Both the position numbers and the translations under genes were made by a program. The notes under the pieces are model-generated. The model saw only the letters and a program-made list of their open reading frames with translations. It ran no database searches and was not told the origin of the DNA. 64,000 bases of DNA from Antedon mediterranea (taxonomy: Eukaryota > Echinodermata > Crinoidea > Comatulida > Antedonidae), in contig NC_092675.1 of assembly GCF_964355755.1 (NCBI RefSeq), forward strand, positions 253,001-317,000, written 5' to 3'. How positions within the stretch are numbered: the stretch's first letter is position 1; each line of letters opens with the position of its first letter. Shown here one piece after another: positions 11,644-22,320 of this stretch.

Positions 11644-13800
11644 CAAAGAAAGAAAATAAAAATTGGGAAAGCAAGGAGTAGATGGAATCTTCAAGCCCTA
11701 CAAAATAACAACAATGTACAGGAACTATTTAGAGATCAAATAGATATAGATATAGTTAATAAAGAAGATGCGGATGTTGAAAAAAGATGGTTACAGATAA
11801 AGAAAGTGATTGATGCAAACAAACATGTCAAAAATAGAAGGGGGAAAGACCAAAAAAACCATGGATCACAGATGAGATGATAACACAAATGGAACAAAGA
11901 AGGAAATGGAAAATTATAAATACAGAAGAAGGAAGAAAGGAATACAGAAGACTAAATAATCAACTAAGAAGAACAACAGATAAGGCAAAAGAAGAGTGGA
12001 TTAGTAATAAATGTAAGGAAATAGATAATCTACAGAAGGCTGGACGGAGTGACATATCATATAAAGTAATACAGGAACTATCAGGAATTAACACTAAAAG
12101 ACGTAAGGGTACACAAGCAGTATTAAATAAAGAAGATAAATTACTAACTGATAATAATGAAATAAGACAAAATGGAAAGAATATCTGGAAGAGTTATATG
12201 CTGCAGATCTAAAGCCAATATAGTGTGTCCGCTTGAAGATGAACAAAATGTAAATGAAGAAAGTCTGGGACCAATATTTCTGAAAGATGAAATTACAAAA
12301 GGAATTAAAATACTACATGAAAGAAAAGCTGAAGGCATAGATGGGACAGAGATGTTAAAACAACTAGGAGAAGTAGCAACCTTGGAACTTACCAAACTTT
12401 CTAACAAAATCTACACACAAGGAAAATGGCCAGCGGATTTCACTATATCTGTAGTAATACAATTGGAGAAGAAAGTAAACACCCAACGATGTGATGAACA
12501 CCGAACGATAAGTCTCATAACGCATACATCTAAGATAACACTTAAGGCATTAAATGAAAGATTGGCATCAAAACTTGCAGAGTATATCGGAAAGAATCAA
12601 TTTGGTTTTGTAAAAGGAAGAAGCACCAGAGATGCGATTGCTGTGCTGAGAGTGATGGGAGTAAAATCCCTAGAATATGGTAACGAATTGTATATATGCT
12701 TTGTGGATTATGAAAAAGCATTCGACAGGATTAATTGGATCAAATTGATGGACATCTTGTATAGAATTGGCGTTGACTATCGGGACAGACAGTTAATATG
12801 GGAGCTGTATATCAATCAATCTGCATCAATTATAATAGACGGGCAGTTATCTGAACCAGCACAGATAGGTAGAGGTGTCAGACAAGGAGGAATACTGTCA
12901 ACTAACTTCTACAGCATTTATGAAGAATTTCTACTTTCAGAAGCACTTACAAACAGTAGTAATGGAGTAAAAGTTGGTGGTCATAGAATCTCAACTGTAC
13001 GGTTTGCTGATGATAAGGCTGTGATGGATAACTCTAATGTCGGTCTCCAAAGAATATTAACGAAAATTAATGAAGCGGGGAAAGAATATGGAATGAAGAT
13101 AAACACCAGAAAAACTAAAGTAATGTGCATTACAAAAAGAGCAAATGTACAAATGGAAATATATGTTGATGGGGAAATTATGGAACAAGTTGATTCCTTT
13201 TGCTACCTGGGAAAAATAACAACAGATGGCAGAGTGAGATTCTAAGGAGAATAGGAATGGCAAAGGGGAAATTCCTAACAAACAGAAAATTCTTAACAAG
13301 TAAAGCAAGTATTGAAACAAGAAAAGAAATGGTTAAAGCATTAGTATGGAGTGTTGCATTATACGGATGCGAAACATGGACATTAAAAAAAGAGGAAATA
13401 AACAGAATAGATGCATTTGAAATGTGGTGTTGGAGAAAAATGCTAAAAATTTAATACACAGAGCACAGAAGGAATGATGACATTTTGAATGAAATAAGAG
13501 AAGAAAGACAACTAATGAAACGCATTAATGAACAGCAGAAGAAATGGATTGGTCACAGTATTAGAAATGGAGGATTATTGAAAATAGTGATGGAGGGTAG
13601 ATACGATGGAAAAGCAGGTAGAGGAAGGAAGAGAAAAATGCTACTGGATAGACATAAAAATGGAAACAAATATTACCAACTAAAGGACAAAGCATTAAAT
13701 AGAAAAGAGTGGAAGAAAATGACTGTCATGGACCTGCCAATTGGCAGATGACAAGGTAGGTATACAAAGAAAACTGTGACTGTGGGTAGGCTCTACTGCT
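11644..13800 (+). mobile_element. RTE-like LINE, 5'-truncated, with 18-bp target-site duplication
   Basis: Flanked by GATATATAAACACATATA at about 11626-11643 and again from 13801. The insert contains a degenerate LINE ORF: the end of the endonuclease-RT linker (11650-12210), the RT (12172-13245) and the C-terminal domain (13246-13751). The gene C-D spacer lacks it at the corresponding place. Confidence 0.75.
11650..13751 (+). pseudogene. RTE-like LINE polyprotein with frameshifts
   Basis: Pieces in several frames: PWITDEMITQMEQRRKWK near 11865, then the RT from 12172 with QFGFVKGRSTRDAI, YICFVDYEKAFDRINW, GRGVRQGGILS (catalytic palm lead-in) and VRFADDKAV near 13001, then a shift at about 13230 into YGCETWTLKKEEINRIDAFE and a C-terminal MWCWRKMLKI stretch. 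The GCETWTLKK...DAFEMWCWR block is the typical C-terminus of RTE/BovB-type elements. At least three frame breaks (near 11865, 12200 and 13230) plus a stop at 13452 make it inactive. Confidence 0.75.
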
Positions 13801-14839
13801 GGATATATAAACACATATAAATATACATATACAAAAAACTTTCTTACTGACAATTGCTTCTTTATAAAGAATATATTTAAAAATTGTTCTTCCCATCCTC
13901 TTACCCATCCATCAACTCTAATGTTATATACAACTAACACAAATTGAGTTTGTTTAAATGATTTCAAATAAAAAATTTGGACTCATTTTTAAGACAAGTT
14001 TCTCCTTCAGAAGTAGGCCTAATTCCCAGAGTGCTAATTTTAGTTGACTACATTAATCACCGTGTCTATTTATTCGGTTCTGAATACGACAATGTATTTA
14101 TAGTCCTGCGGTACGTACATTTGAAATCGCCAGTTTTTTTACGCTGAAATTACTGTGTATTCGAGAACCATCTAGTTATTTAAATTATTTATTTACAAAA
14201 ATGAAAAACTGTTTGGGCCAATTTAACATTTAGTACATCGCATTTGTAATCATGACTCCAGAGTTGTACATCTGATACTTGATAACATACTATGTTTCGT
14301 TCTGAATTCATGGTATCTGATAACAGAATGCTTCATGGAAATTTGCTCAACTAGTAGAGGGTCTGGTTCGTACCAAATAATGTTCTTCTTCGCAACATTT
14401 CCATTGCCTTTTGTTTATTTTATTGATTTCCCATAACCTCTCATATATAAATAATTAAATACTCAATTTACTTATTTTATTCTAAATAAACAGAAAAGTA
14501 GATTTTATATAGACTTGTTGATATTGCAGATACAATAGCTATTTGTATTGGAAATGCATGAGCTGCTAAGAAAAAAAATATACACTTCAAATACACAAAA
14601 GATTAAACAACATTGTTTCATATACAGTACTTATAGTAGACAAATGCATACAGTGTATAAACGAAAGGTTGAAATAATGTTGGTGTAATAATTTTTTTTA
14701 TATATGACCCTAATGTTGCTCTATAAAACTTATATATCATTAATATATTTGAATTCCTTTAAATCTGAATATTATTAATATATTTATTTTCTATTTAATA
14801 ATTATGATTTATATCAAATGAATTACTACAATTAAAGTT
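13801..14839. other. A-B intergenic spacer, part 2
   Basis: No exon. 14170-14400 and 14470-14835 align with 46190-46380 and 46857-47165 of the C-D spacer (shared words GTATCTGATAACAGAATGC and ATATTGCAGATACAATAG). Confidence 0.6.
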
Positions 14840-16055
14840 GTATTGTCCCCCAAAACATGAAAAATAAAGATGAAAAAAATCAAATTTTGAATAGACCATT
14901 TTGTAGTTATAATAAAGTTATTCACTTTCGCCGAAAAAAAATCCGGAAAAAATATTGATTTCGCTTATAAAAAATCAAAATAAGTTTACCATTTTTTCGA
15001 ACTCATAAGTTCAGAAATTCCAAAATAACGATGGTTAGCTAACAGCTCATAAATATGCATGATATGTTAATGAGTATCCAAACAGGGGAGATCCGATCTG
15101 TTCACCACGTAAACAAACATGTGCGAAGAACAGAAGAAAGTGCTGGGGTTTCCCTGATCGTATGATGTAAAAAGCTCTGCCGTTAATTTGCTGGTAAGTA
15201 GAATTCTATTTTAGATGAATGACACATCCTCCTATAATAGTTTTTGGCGTATAGTTATAGGCTTAGCTATCTAGGCTAGGGCTATAATATAAGCCTACTT
15301 CTACTAATCTATCTAGTAGGGCCTAGGCCTGGTTAGTACTGTAGTTTACTACTGTGTAGTGTAGTGTAGCAGCAGCTGTAGGCAGGCAGATAATCGGGTC
15401 AGAAAAGTAGACGGGAACCCACTTTGAGGCCTAGCTAGGTCCTATATATCGTACTCACCTAACTGATGACAAAAAACGAACATTTGGAAAATGATCAGCA
15501 TACAGTACCAAAGAAGTTGACGGTAGAATAGATTGTTGTTGATAGCAACCAAAACGAAAACACTAGTAATTAGACTAGGCCTTTTTTAGGGAGGAGATGC
15601 ACTTTTCAGGGATTCCTTACTGTACATTAGTACCCCAAATTGAAAACTTCAGATTCATGTACAGAAATAATAATTATATGTATGCAATAAATTGTGAAAT
15701 ATTTAACTTTTCTATTTGACTTTTGTATTTATACATCATTGTTTTTCAATTTATAGACTTAAGCTAATGAAGACTGGAACAGAAGTTACACCCATACAGC
15801 ATTTTAAAGGCAACTGGCAGTAGACTTGGTAGTGGAACACAAGATAAATATTGGATGACTATCATAAAGCATTAGGCAAATGTGTTGGTTGTTTTCCAGC
15901 TTTTAAAATGTTGTATAGTTTTCATAATTCGAGCAATAACATTTGTATACAGCAATAAATAAATAAAAAATACTACTACAGTACATGAGATAAAATCACC
16001 ATAATTTTAATGTGTGAAGATTTACAGTACAGTACAGTAAAAAATGAGTTAATTA

Positions 16056-16290
16056 CTAGTATATTTCATTGAATTTCTGCATTATTGTTGACAATTTATT
16101 TTCAACTATTAATTGATGTGTTGATTGTGGCATTACAGCAATAGCTTGTCTTCTGTGATTGTTCATCCATTTTAAAGTGTCATAGTAAGAAACGTTCAAA
16201 TAAATATTGTGAATGTTGCTACCACATTTTGTGTTGATTTCTTCACCATTTTCCACTACTTGCTCATATTGTTCATTCAAGTGTGTTAAT
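16056..16290 (-). other. Possible terminal exon of unknown gene
   Basis: On the minus strand an acceptor-like TTTTAATAG at about 16290 is followed by an open frame of some 78 codons (hydrophilic, with EQYEQVVENGEEI and LNVSYYDTLKWMNNHRRQ) to a stop at 16056. I do not recognise the protein. It lies inside the 14840-22300 element, so it could be part of that element's gene; no upstream exon was identified. Confidence 0.25.
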
Positions 16291-16837
16291 ACCTATTAAA
16301 AGAAAGACATTATTTATTAAAATATGTACATAAAAAGTTTAATTGTGTGAATGTTGGTTTGAACGTTATTGCTTTGGAAGAATTTTCAACATAACGGTAC
16401 TAAGTACTGTAAAGTACACATTCCAAAAAATATTTAACTTAGATTATTTGGTCATTTTCTCTAAAATAATTACATTATTGGATGTACAGTATAGGCCTAG
16501 TTACAATTTTCACAAATTTATATTAGCATTAACATCTAATTAATCATGAAGGAAAAACCAAGCACCATAATCTCTCCTGGCCCTGGTGGTGACCTTATTT
16601 TCTATTTTTGGCAGCCATTCACAAGTTTTCGCTTTTTGAGTTTTGCTGCTCTTATGTATAATTTTTTTTAATCACAAACTCTACATAGAAAAGAAAATTA
16701 AATGTTTTAAAATGAATGAAAAGTGATATGAATAATGATAAATTAAAGACTATTAATTACTATTATTAATATTATAGTATTATACTAAAAATAAGACGAG
16801 TTGGTGGTGTCGAAATTCACACAAGTCACAATAAAAC

Positions 16838-16876
16838 CATGGAGGTATAAAATATTTTATTTTTATACCTCCATGC
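16838..16876. repeat. Perfect hairpin, 14-bp stem
   Basis: CATGGAGGTATAAAA is followed, after a short AT loop, by its reverse complement. No function assigned. Confidence 0.5.
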
Positions 16877-17150
16877 TAAAACCTTATTCCTTACTCCATG
16901 CTCACAGATGAATGTTATAGGCCTAATCCTATTTAAAGCTAGGTTGGCAATAACTATTAATAAGGCTTACAAGTTGTATCTATTAGTATTAGCTAGGCCT
17001 GCTACTCACTCAGGGTGAACCCTCACTCAGGCCTACAACTAGGCCTAGTACTACTACTACTACTAGACTAGCTACTACTCTAGGCCTAGCTAGCCAATAG
17101 ATAGGGGATAGTACACTAGATAGCCAGTACAGCTGTAATGGGCTAGCTAG

Positions 17151-17244
17151 TGTAATGTAGTTGCCGCCCTCTAGGTAAGGAAAAGCGTGTGCAACATGGA
17201 CGATGTGAATAAAGTATAATATAGAAGAGTGATAAAACATTACA
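17151..17244 (+). repeat. 5' LTR (94 bp)
   Basis: Starts TG, ends CA, identical to 21769-21862. AATAAA within GTGAATAAAGTATAA may serve as polyadenylation signal, with GTATAATATA as a TATA-like word. Confidence 0.93.
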
Positions 17245-17247
17245 ATT

Positions 17248-17265
17248 TGGCGACGAGGATAAACG
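17248..17265 (+). other. Primer binding site
   Basis: TGGCGACGAGGATAAACG begins three bases after the 5' LTR and starts with TGG, complementary to the CCA end of a tRNA. Which tRNA primes cannot be stated from here. Confidence 0.6.
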
Positions 17266-17351
17266 TGAATAAATGAGGATAGATAAATTAGATAAATGAG
17301 AATCGTAACTATACCGTCTTATATAAGTTAAATATCGTTTGAATAACCACC

Positions 17352-20300
17352 ATGGCTACGGCGAATAGTAATATGCCTAGCCTGCCTGCATTTGATGTGC
17401 ACGCCGATCTCGCCAGCAGAGCGACGAGGTGGACCAAGTGGCTGAAGCGTTTTGAGCGAGCCATGGTAGGCTTTGGAATTACAAATGATGCCCGAAAGAG
17501 AGCACTGTTGTTATTCTATGGAGGGTTAGAGTTACAAGATGAATTTGACACCCTGCCAGATCAAGATACTGGTGGTGATGATGGTACTTACACATCCCCT
17601 TACACACAGGCCAAAGAAGCCTTGACAACACATTTAACCCCAAAAGGTAACATTGATTATGAAACGATAATTTTTCGGAGAATGAATCAGGAGCCTAGTG
17701 AGAAAATAGACCAGTACTGTAGTAGACTGCGTCTACAGGCTGTTAAGTGTAATTTCAATGACATTACCAGAGAAATTAAAACACAGATAATTTCAGGATG
17801 CAAAGACAGCCGATTTAGAAGGCGTATCCTAGAAAAGGAAAGAACATTGACACAAATTCTTGATTTAGCACGGTCTGTTGAGTTGTCAGAAAAAAGGGCA
17901 ACAGAGGTTGAAGGAAATTCATCCCAATCAGCTGTAAATGCGACAACAGAATCTGTGAATGCGATGAAGTTTACAAATCGTAGCCGTTCAAAGAAATATA
18001 ATGGTACAAAGAATCAAAGTCAATATAATAAATCCACTTACAAACAAAAGTCAAAACCAGCAGGAAAATCATCAACATGTAGAAAATGCGGTTTGGCATA
18101 CCCACATGAGGCTGAGTGTCCAGCAAAAGGTAAAATTTGTAATTCATGTGGTAAACAAGATCATTATGCACGAGTTTGTTTCACGAAAGGCAAACAACAA
18201 GTTAGCAGAGTGGAAGAACAGGTGTGCAGTAGTGGTGCAACAGGAGATACAGATTATGCAACAGATCCAGAATATGCTTTTGTTCTCCCAGGACCATCAA
18301 AAAAGTTACCAACATGTGATATGATAGTCCACTGTAATAACAAGGTACAGATGCGAGCACTTGTAGACACAGGAGCGTCAGTGAACGTGATGGATAGTGT
18401 TTCATTTGATAAGATAGTACCCAAGCCAACAATTGACAAACACAAAACAGAAATCTTTGCATATGGAAAAGCAAATCCACTGAAAGTAGTAGGAATTGTT
18501 AAACTCAAAATATCCATTGAATCCACACAGAAGTGTATAGAGACTGAGTTTTATATAGTACATGGTAATACAGGAAATTTGTTATCATGGAAAACATCTC
18601 AAGAACTAGAGCTTGTCAAACTAGCGTGTGGAATTGGTAAGAGTGAAGATAGTGTTCCTCAATGTATCAATGACTACTCAGAACTTTTTAGAGGTATTGG
18701 TAAAATCAAAGATGTAGAGATCAAGTTACACATCGACACAACAGTACCAACAAAGGAACAAAAACACAGGAGAATACCATTTCATGTTCGTGCTGATGTT
18801 GATCGAGAGCTGAAGCGATTATTAGAACTTGACATCATAGAGAAAATTGAAGGACCAACACCGTGGGTCAGTCCAATCGTTGTAGTACCGAAGAAAAATG
18901 GAGTTCGTTTATGCGTTGATATGCGTGAAGCGAACCAAGCTATCAAGAGAGAAAAACACCCAATACCAACGTTAGATGAAATTGTATCTGATTTGAATGG
19001 TGCATCAGTGTTTAGCACATTAGATTTGTCATCGGGATATCATCAATTTTCACTCCATCCTGAAAGCAGATATATTACAACGTTTAGCACACACGTCGGT
19101 TTGTTTCGTTACAAACGGTTGATGTTTGGCGTGAATTCTGCCCCTGAATTATTTGCAGCTGCAGTAAGAAATTTATTGAGCGGGTTAAATGGATGCAGAA
19201 ACATATCTGATGACATAATTATTTTTGGAAGGACAAAACAAGAACATGACATAAACCTTAAAGCAGTTCTTGAAAGATTGAAGCAATGTGGAGCAACTTT
19301 AAATAAAGAGAAATGTTGTTTTGCTCAACCAAAGGTTAAGTTTTACGGACATACATTCAGTAGTGACGGATTAGCTGCTGATACACAGAAGATAGAAAGT
19401 CTCAAGAATGCTCCACGACCACAGTCGGCAAGTGAAGTAAAGTCCTTGTTAGGTATGGCTCAGTACTTGTCACGGTTCATCTACAATTACGCTTCGATTA
19501 CAACACCATTGCGAGAGCTTACTCATCAAAATAGCCAATGGAAATGGACAGGTGTTGAAGAACAATCATTTAAAGATCTAAAGAAAGCTTTAATTAGTTC
19601 TGATGTAATAACTTACTTTGACATTAACAAGAGAACAAATATTCTAGTAGATGCAAGCCCTGTAGGCCTGTCAGCTATTATGTGCCAAGATGGTAAAGTG
19701 ATAGGATATGGAAGCAGAGCATTATCCGATGTTGAAACGAGATACTCACAAACCGAGAGGGAAATGCTAGCTGTTGTATACGGTGCTGAACATTTTCATT
19801 TGTACGTATATGGTGCAAAGTTCAAGATAACAACGGATCACAAGCCATTACTAGGAATCTTCAAAAGTCAAAAACAGATGTCCGCAAGGATTGAGAGATG
19901 GCGATTGCGACTAATGCCATATGATTGTGAAGTGATCTATAGACCAGGTATTGACAACCCTGCAGATTACTTGAGCAGACATCCTACTTCAACAGATACA
20001 CAGACAGAAGTTAGTCAAGATGTTAATATGATAGGAAGTTATGTAAACTATGTTGTACAGAACAGTGTTCCAAAGGCAATGACCAAACAAGAAATTGAAA
20101 TAGAGAGTGATCGTGATGAAACATTCAAGAAGTTGAGGAAAGCTGTTGAAAGTGGAAAGGATAAAGATTGGAAACATCCTTTGTTGGAACCATTTAAAAA
20201 TGTGAAAGATGAAATAGCAGTAGTAGATAAAATCATATTACGAAGACATCAGATAGTTTTACCAGAGACATTGAGAGGAAAAGCTGTAGAATTGGCTCAT

Positions 20301-20657
20301 GTAGGACACCAAGGGATCGTAAAGACTAAAGCATTGATACGTGAAAAAGTGTGGTTCCCTGGAATAGATAAAATGGTAGAACGACAGGTTAGAAAATGCC
20401 TAGCATGTCAAGCGACTGTATCTACGAATGCAGAGAAACCAGAACCATTGAAGATGACAGAATTACCAACATTACCATGGACTGAAGTGGCAGTTGATTT
20501 TAAAGGACCAATGCCAAATGGAAAATATTTGCTTGTTGTATATGATATGTATAGCAGATTTCCAGAAGTCGAGATAGTTCAGTCGACATCAGCGAAAGCA
20601 ACTATTCCGAAATTAGATGCGATATTCGCAAGACATGGCATACCTAATATACTGTAG
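17352..20657 (+). CDS. Gag-Pol polyprotein of the LTR retrotransposon
   Basis: ATG at 17352 sits in a strong context (CCACCATGG). 1101 codons. Gag occupies residues 1 to about 300 with two zinc knuckles: a variant CX2CX5HX3C near 242 and a standard CX2CX4HX4C near 263. A retropepsin motif ALVDTGAS lies near 335. The RT runs from about 460 to 690 with WVSPIVVVPKKNG, FSTLDLSSGYHQ and the ISDDIIIFG catalytic box near 618. RNase H follows with VDASPVGLSA near 763 and TTDHKPL near 826. The integrase starts with an HHCC zinc finger (HVGHQG...CLAC) near 983 and the first catalytic Asp in VDFKGP near 1047. The frame ends in TAG at 20655-20657 within the integrase core. Gag and Pol share one frame, as in several metazoan Ty3/gypsy lineages. 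Confidence 0.92.
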   Translation: MATANSNMPSLPAFDVHADLASRATRWTKWLKRFERAMVGFGITNDARKRALLLFYGGLELQDEFDTLPDQDTGGDDGTYTSPYTQAKEALTTHLTPKGNIDYETIIFRRMNQEPSEKIDQYCSRLRLQAVKCNFNDITREIKTQIISGCKDSRFRRRILEKERTLTQILDLARSVELSEKRATEVEGNSSQSAVNATTESVNAMKFTNRSRSKKYNGTKNQSQYNKSTYKQKSKPAGKSSTCRKCGLAYPHEAECPAKGKICNSCGKQDHYARVCFTKGKQQVSRVEEQVCSSGATGDTDYATDPEYAFVLPGPSKKLPTCDMIVHCNNKVQMRALVDTGASVNVMDSVSFDKIVPKPTIDKHKTEIFAYGKANPLKVVGIVKLKISIESTQKCIETEFYIVHGNTGNLLSWKTSQELELVKLACGIGKSEDSVPQCINDYSELFRGIGKIKDVEIKLHIDTTVPTKEQKHRRIPFHVRADVDRELKRLLELDIIEKIEGPTPWVSPIVVVPKKNGVRLCVDMREANQAIKREKHPIPTLDEIVSDLNGASVFSTLDLSSGYHQFSLHPESRYITTFSTHVGLFRYKRLMFGVNSAPELFAAAVRNLLSGLNGCRNISDDIIIFGRTKQEHDINLKAVLERLKQCGATLNKEKCCFAQPKVKFYGHTFSSDGLAADTQKIESLKNAPRPQSASEVKSLLGMAQYLSRFIYNYASITTPLRELTHQNSQWKWTGVEEQSFKDLKKALISSDVITYFDINKRTNILVDASPVGLSAIMCQDGKVIGYGSRALSDVETRYSQTEREMLAVVYGAEHFHLYVYGAKFKITTDHKPLLGIFKSQKQMSARIERWRLRLMPYDCEVIYRPGIDNPADYLSRHPTSTDTQTEVSQDVNMIGSYVNYVVQNSVPKAMTKQEIEIESDRDETFKKLRKAVESGKDKDWKHPLLEPFKNVKDEIAVVDKIILRRHQIVLPETLRGKAVELAHVGHQGIVKTKALIREKVWFPGIDKMVERQVRKCLACQATVSTNAEKPEPLKMTELPTLPWTEVAVDFKGPMPNGKYLLVVYDMYSRFPEVEIVQSTSAKATIPKLDAIFARHGIPNIL

Positions 20658-21370
20658 TATTGTCAGATAATGGACCTCCATTTAACAGTCATGAGTTCGA
20701 GCAATTTGCAACATACCAAGGGTTTAAACATCGAAGAACGACTCCATTATGGCCGAGAGCAAATGGGGAAGTTGAAAGATTCAATCGGACATTAACCAAA
20801 GTTCTTCAAACTGCAAGTGTTGAGGGAAGAAATCCGCATCAAGCGTTATATGAATTCCTCAGGCAGTATCGAGCAACCCCACATTCAACCACAGGGAAAA
20901 GTCCAGCTGAACTATTATATGGAAGAAAAATAAAAATATGTTTTCCATCACTGACTAAAGTAGACGAGAAGAATGATGTAGAAGTTGCAAACAAAGATAA
21001 AGAACAGAAGAAGAAAATGAAAGATAGCGGAGATATGTATTTGCATACAAAAGAAAGCGATTTGAAAGTTGGAGACAAAGTGCTTGTAAAGCAACAAAAG
21101 AAGAATATGTTAACAACCCCGTTTGACCCAGATCCGTATATTGTAAGTTGGAGAAAAGGAAATGCTATAATTGCAGATAGGAATGGTATAAAAATTAGAA
21201 GGAACATTTCTCATTTCAAGAAAATAAACATTTTTAATGATTATGAGTCAGACGTCGATGATGATGTAGTAGAAAGACCCCAAGATGTAAATGATCAACA
21301 AGAACCAAGACGACCGCAAAGGAATCGACGAATGCCCGCAAGATATAATGATTTTGTGTTGGACCAATAA
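20658..21370 (+). pseudogene. Integrase C-terminal part, out of frame with Gag-Pol
   Basis: Continues the integrase catalytic core in another frame: SDNGPPF (second Asp), then RANGEVERFNRTL with the catalytic Glu, an HSTTGKSPAELLYGR block, and a C-terminal region that includes VGDKVLVKQ (a GPY/F-like region). It ends with TAA at 21368-21370. The expected junction between IPNI and SDNG is disturbed at about 20655-20662 by a small indel that puts TAG in the upstream frame. It could be a real inactivating mutation, an unusual recoding site or a sequencing error. Confidence 0.85.
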
Positions 21371-21753
21371 GTTCGAAAATAATGGAAACAAAGGATATGG
21401 ACATTGTTGAGTTGATTCACATTTTGATGAACATTTAAATTTGATTTTGAGCAAAGTTATTGATTTCGAATTATTGGATAAGAACATTGATTATATTTGT
21501 GACAAGAGACATTGATAAACAGTAAAAGACAATTTGAACATTTCTGAGAATTTAATTAGTAAACAATAATATATCTTGATAATTGACACTATGCAAGTGA
21601 TGGAGAATTACTTATAAAAAAAATATATACACTAATATGAAGCATAACAATCAGAGTATTAATAATTAAATAAGCTAGTCAATATGATAAAAGTTAATAG
21701 TTAAAATGTTAGTTAATATTCAGTGTTGTATTTGATAGTTGTAGAACTTATCT

Positions 21754-21768
21754 AAAGTAAGGAGGGAA
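21754..21768 (+). other. Polypurine tract
   Basis: AAAGTAAGGAGGGAA directly precedes the 3' LTR, the position for plus-strand priming. Confidence 0.7.
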
Positions 21769-21862
21769 TGTAATGTAGTTGCCGCCCTCTAGGTAAGGAA
21801 AAGCGTGTGCAACATGGACGATGTGAATAAAGTATAATATAGAAGAGTGATAAAACATTACA
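21769..21862 (+). repeat. 3' LTR (94 bp)
   Basis: Identical to 17151-17244 and followed by the GCTAG target duplication. Confidence 0.93.
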
Positions 21863-22118
21863 GCTAGGCTTCCTATACTAACTAACAAAGCTGCACCATA
21901 GAAACTACATTTCTTACTTACCAATCTGCTAGGGCCTAGCCATAGTCTTTTCTTCAAGTAGGAGTTGTTTTTGTTGTTGTTAAACTACAGAACTTTCCCA
22001 CCGTCGTCTCGCCATATCACGTCGTATTTTTTTTCTGATGACCTAGAGGTCACATACACGCACAAGAATCATACAATATGCATAATTCATAAGCTAATTC
22101 AGGTCAAGGGTTAAATTA

Positions 22119-22160
22119 AACCGGAAGCCAGCTGGCTGCCAGCCAACCGACTTCCGGTTG
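22119..22160. repeat. Imperfect hairpin near the right end of the GTATTGTCCCCC element
   Basis: AACCGGAAG at the left pairs with CTTCCGGTT at the right, enclosing a smaller inverted repeat of CCAGC/GCTGG words. Confidence 0.45.
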
Positions 22161-22314
22161 ACTATTTTTTACTTTAAATTACGATTTTCTAAGGTAAATA
22201 ATTTTTTTTTTGATCCAAATTTTTTTCAAAGTGAATAACTTTTATGTATCATTAAAATGGCCTTTAAAAAAAAAAAAATTTTTGTTCAGGGGGACAATAC
22301 ATCTTTAACATATC

Positions 22315-22320
22315 TTTATT
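22315..22320 (-). terminator. Polyadenylation signal of gene B
   Basis: TTTATT on the plus strand gives AATAAA on the minus strand. The surrounding sequence matches the end of the gene D 3'UTR at 47171-47176, so the transcript end is conserved between paralogues. Confidence 0.55.

Larger units (their letters stand above)
17151..21862 (+). mobile_element. Ty3/gypsy-type LTR retrotransposon, young copy
   Basis: Bounded by two 94-bp LTRs that are identical base for base as read, each starting TGTAATG and ending ATTACA, and by a perfect 5-bp target duplication GCTAG (17146-17150 and 21863-21867). Internal order: primer binding site, gag, protease, RT, RNase H, integrase, polypurine tract. The protein order places it in the Ty3/gypsy superfamily. 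LTRs of 94 bp are unusually short. Identical LTRs imply recent insertion, yet the integrase frame is broken near 20657. Confidence 0.93.
14840..22300. mobile_element. Large element with GTATTGTCCCCC inverted ends, interrupted by an LTR retrotransposon
   Basis: The left end reads GTATTGTCCCCC at 14840 and the right end is its exact reverse complement ending at 22300. Subterminal sequence on both sides is alike (AT-rich, with AGTTATTCACTTT). In the C-D spacer the equivalent flanks are joined directly (47155-47170), so everything between is an insertion. Removing the nested LTR element (4712 bp plus 5-bp duplication) leaves about 2.7 kb. No transposase is recognised; a possible exon lies at 16056-16290. 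A related left end occurs at about 23540. The class of DNA element is unknown. Confidence 0.6.
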
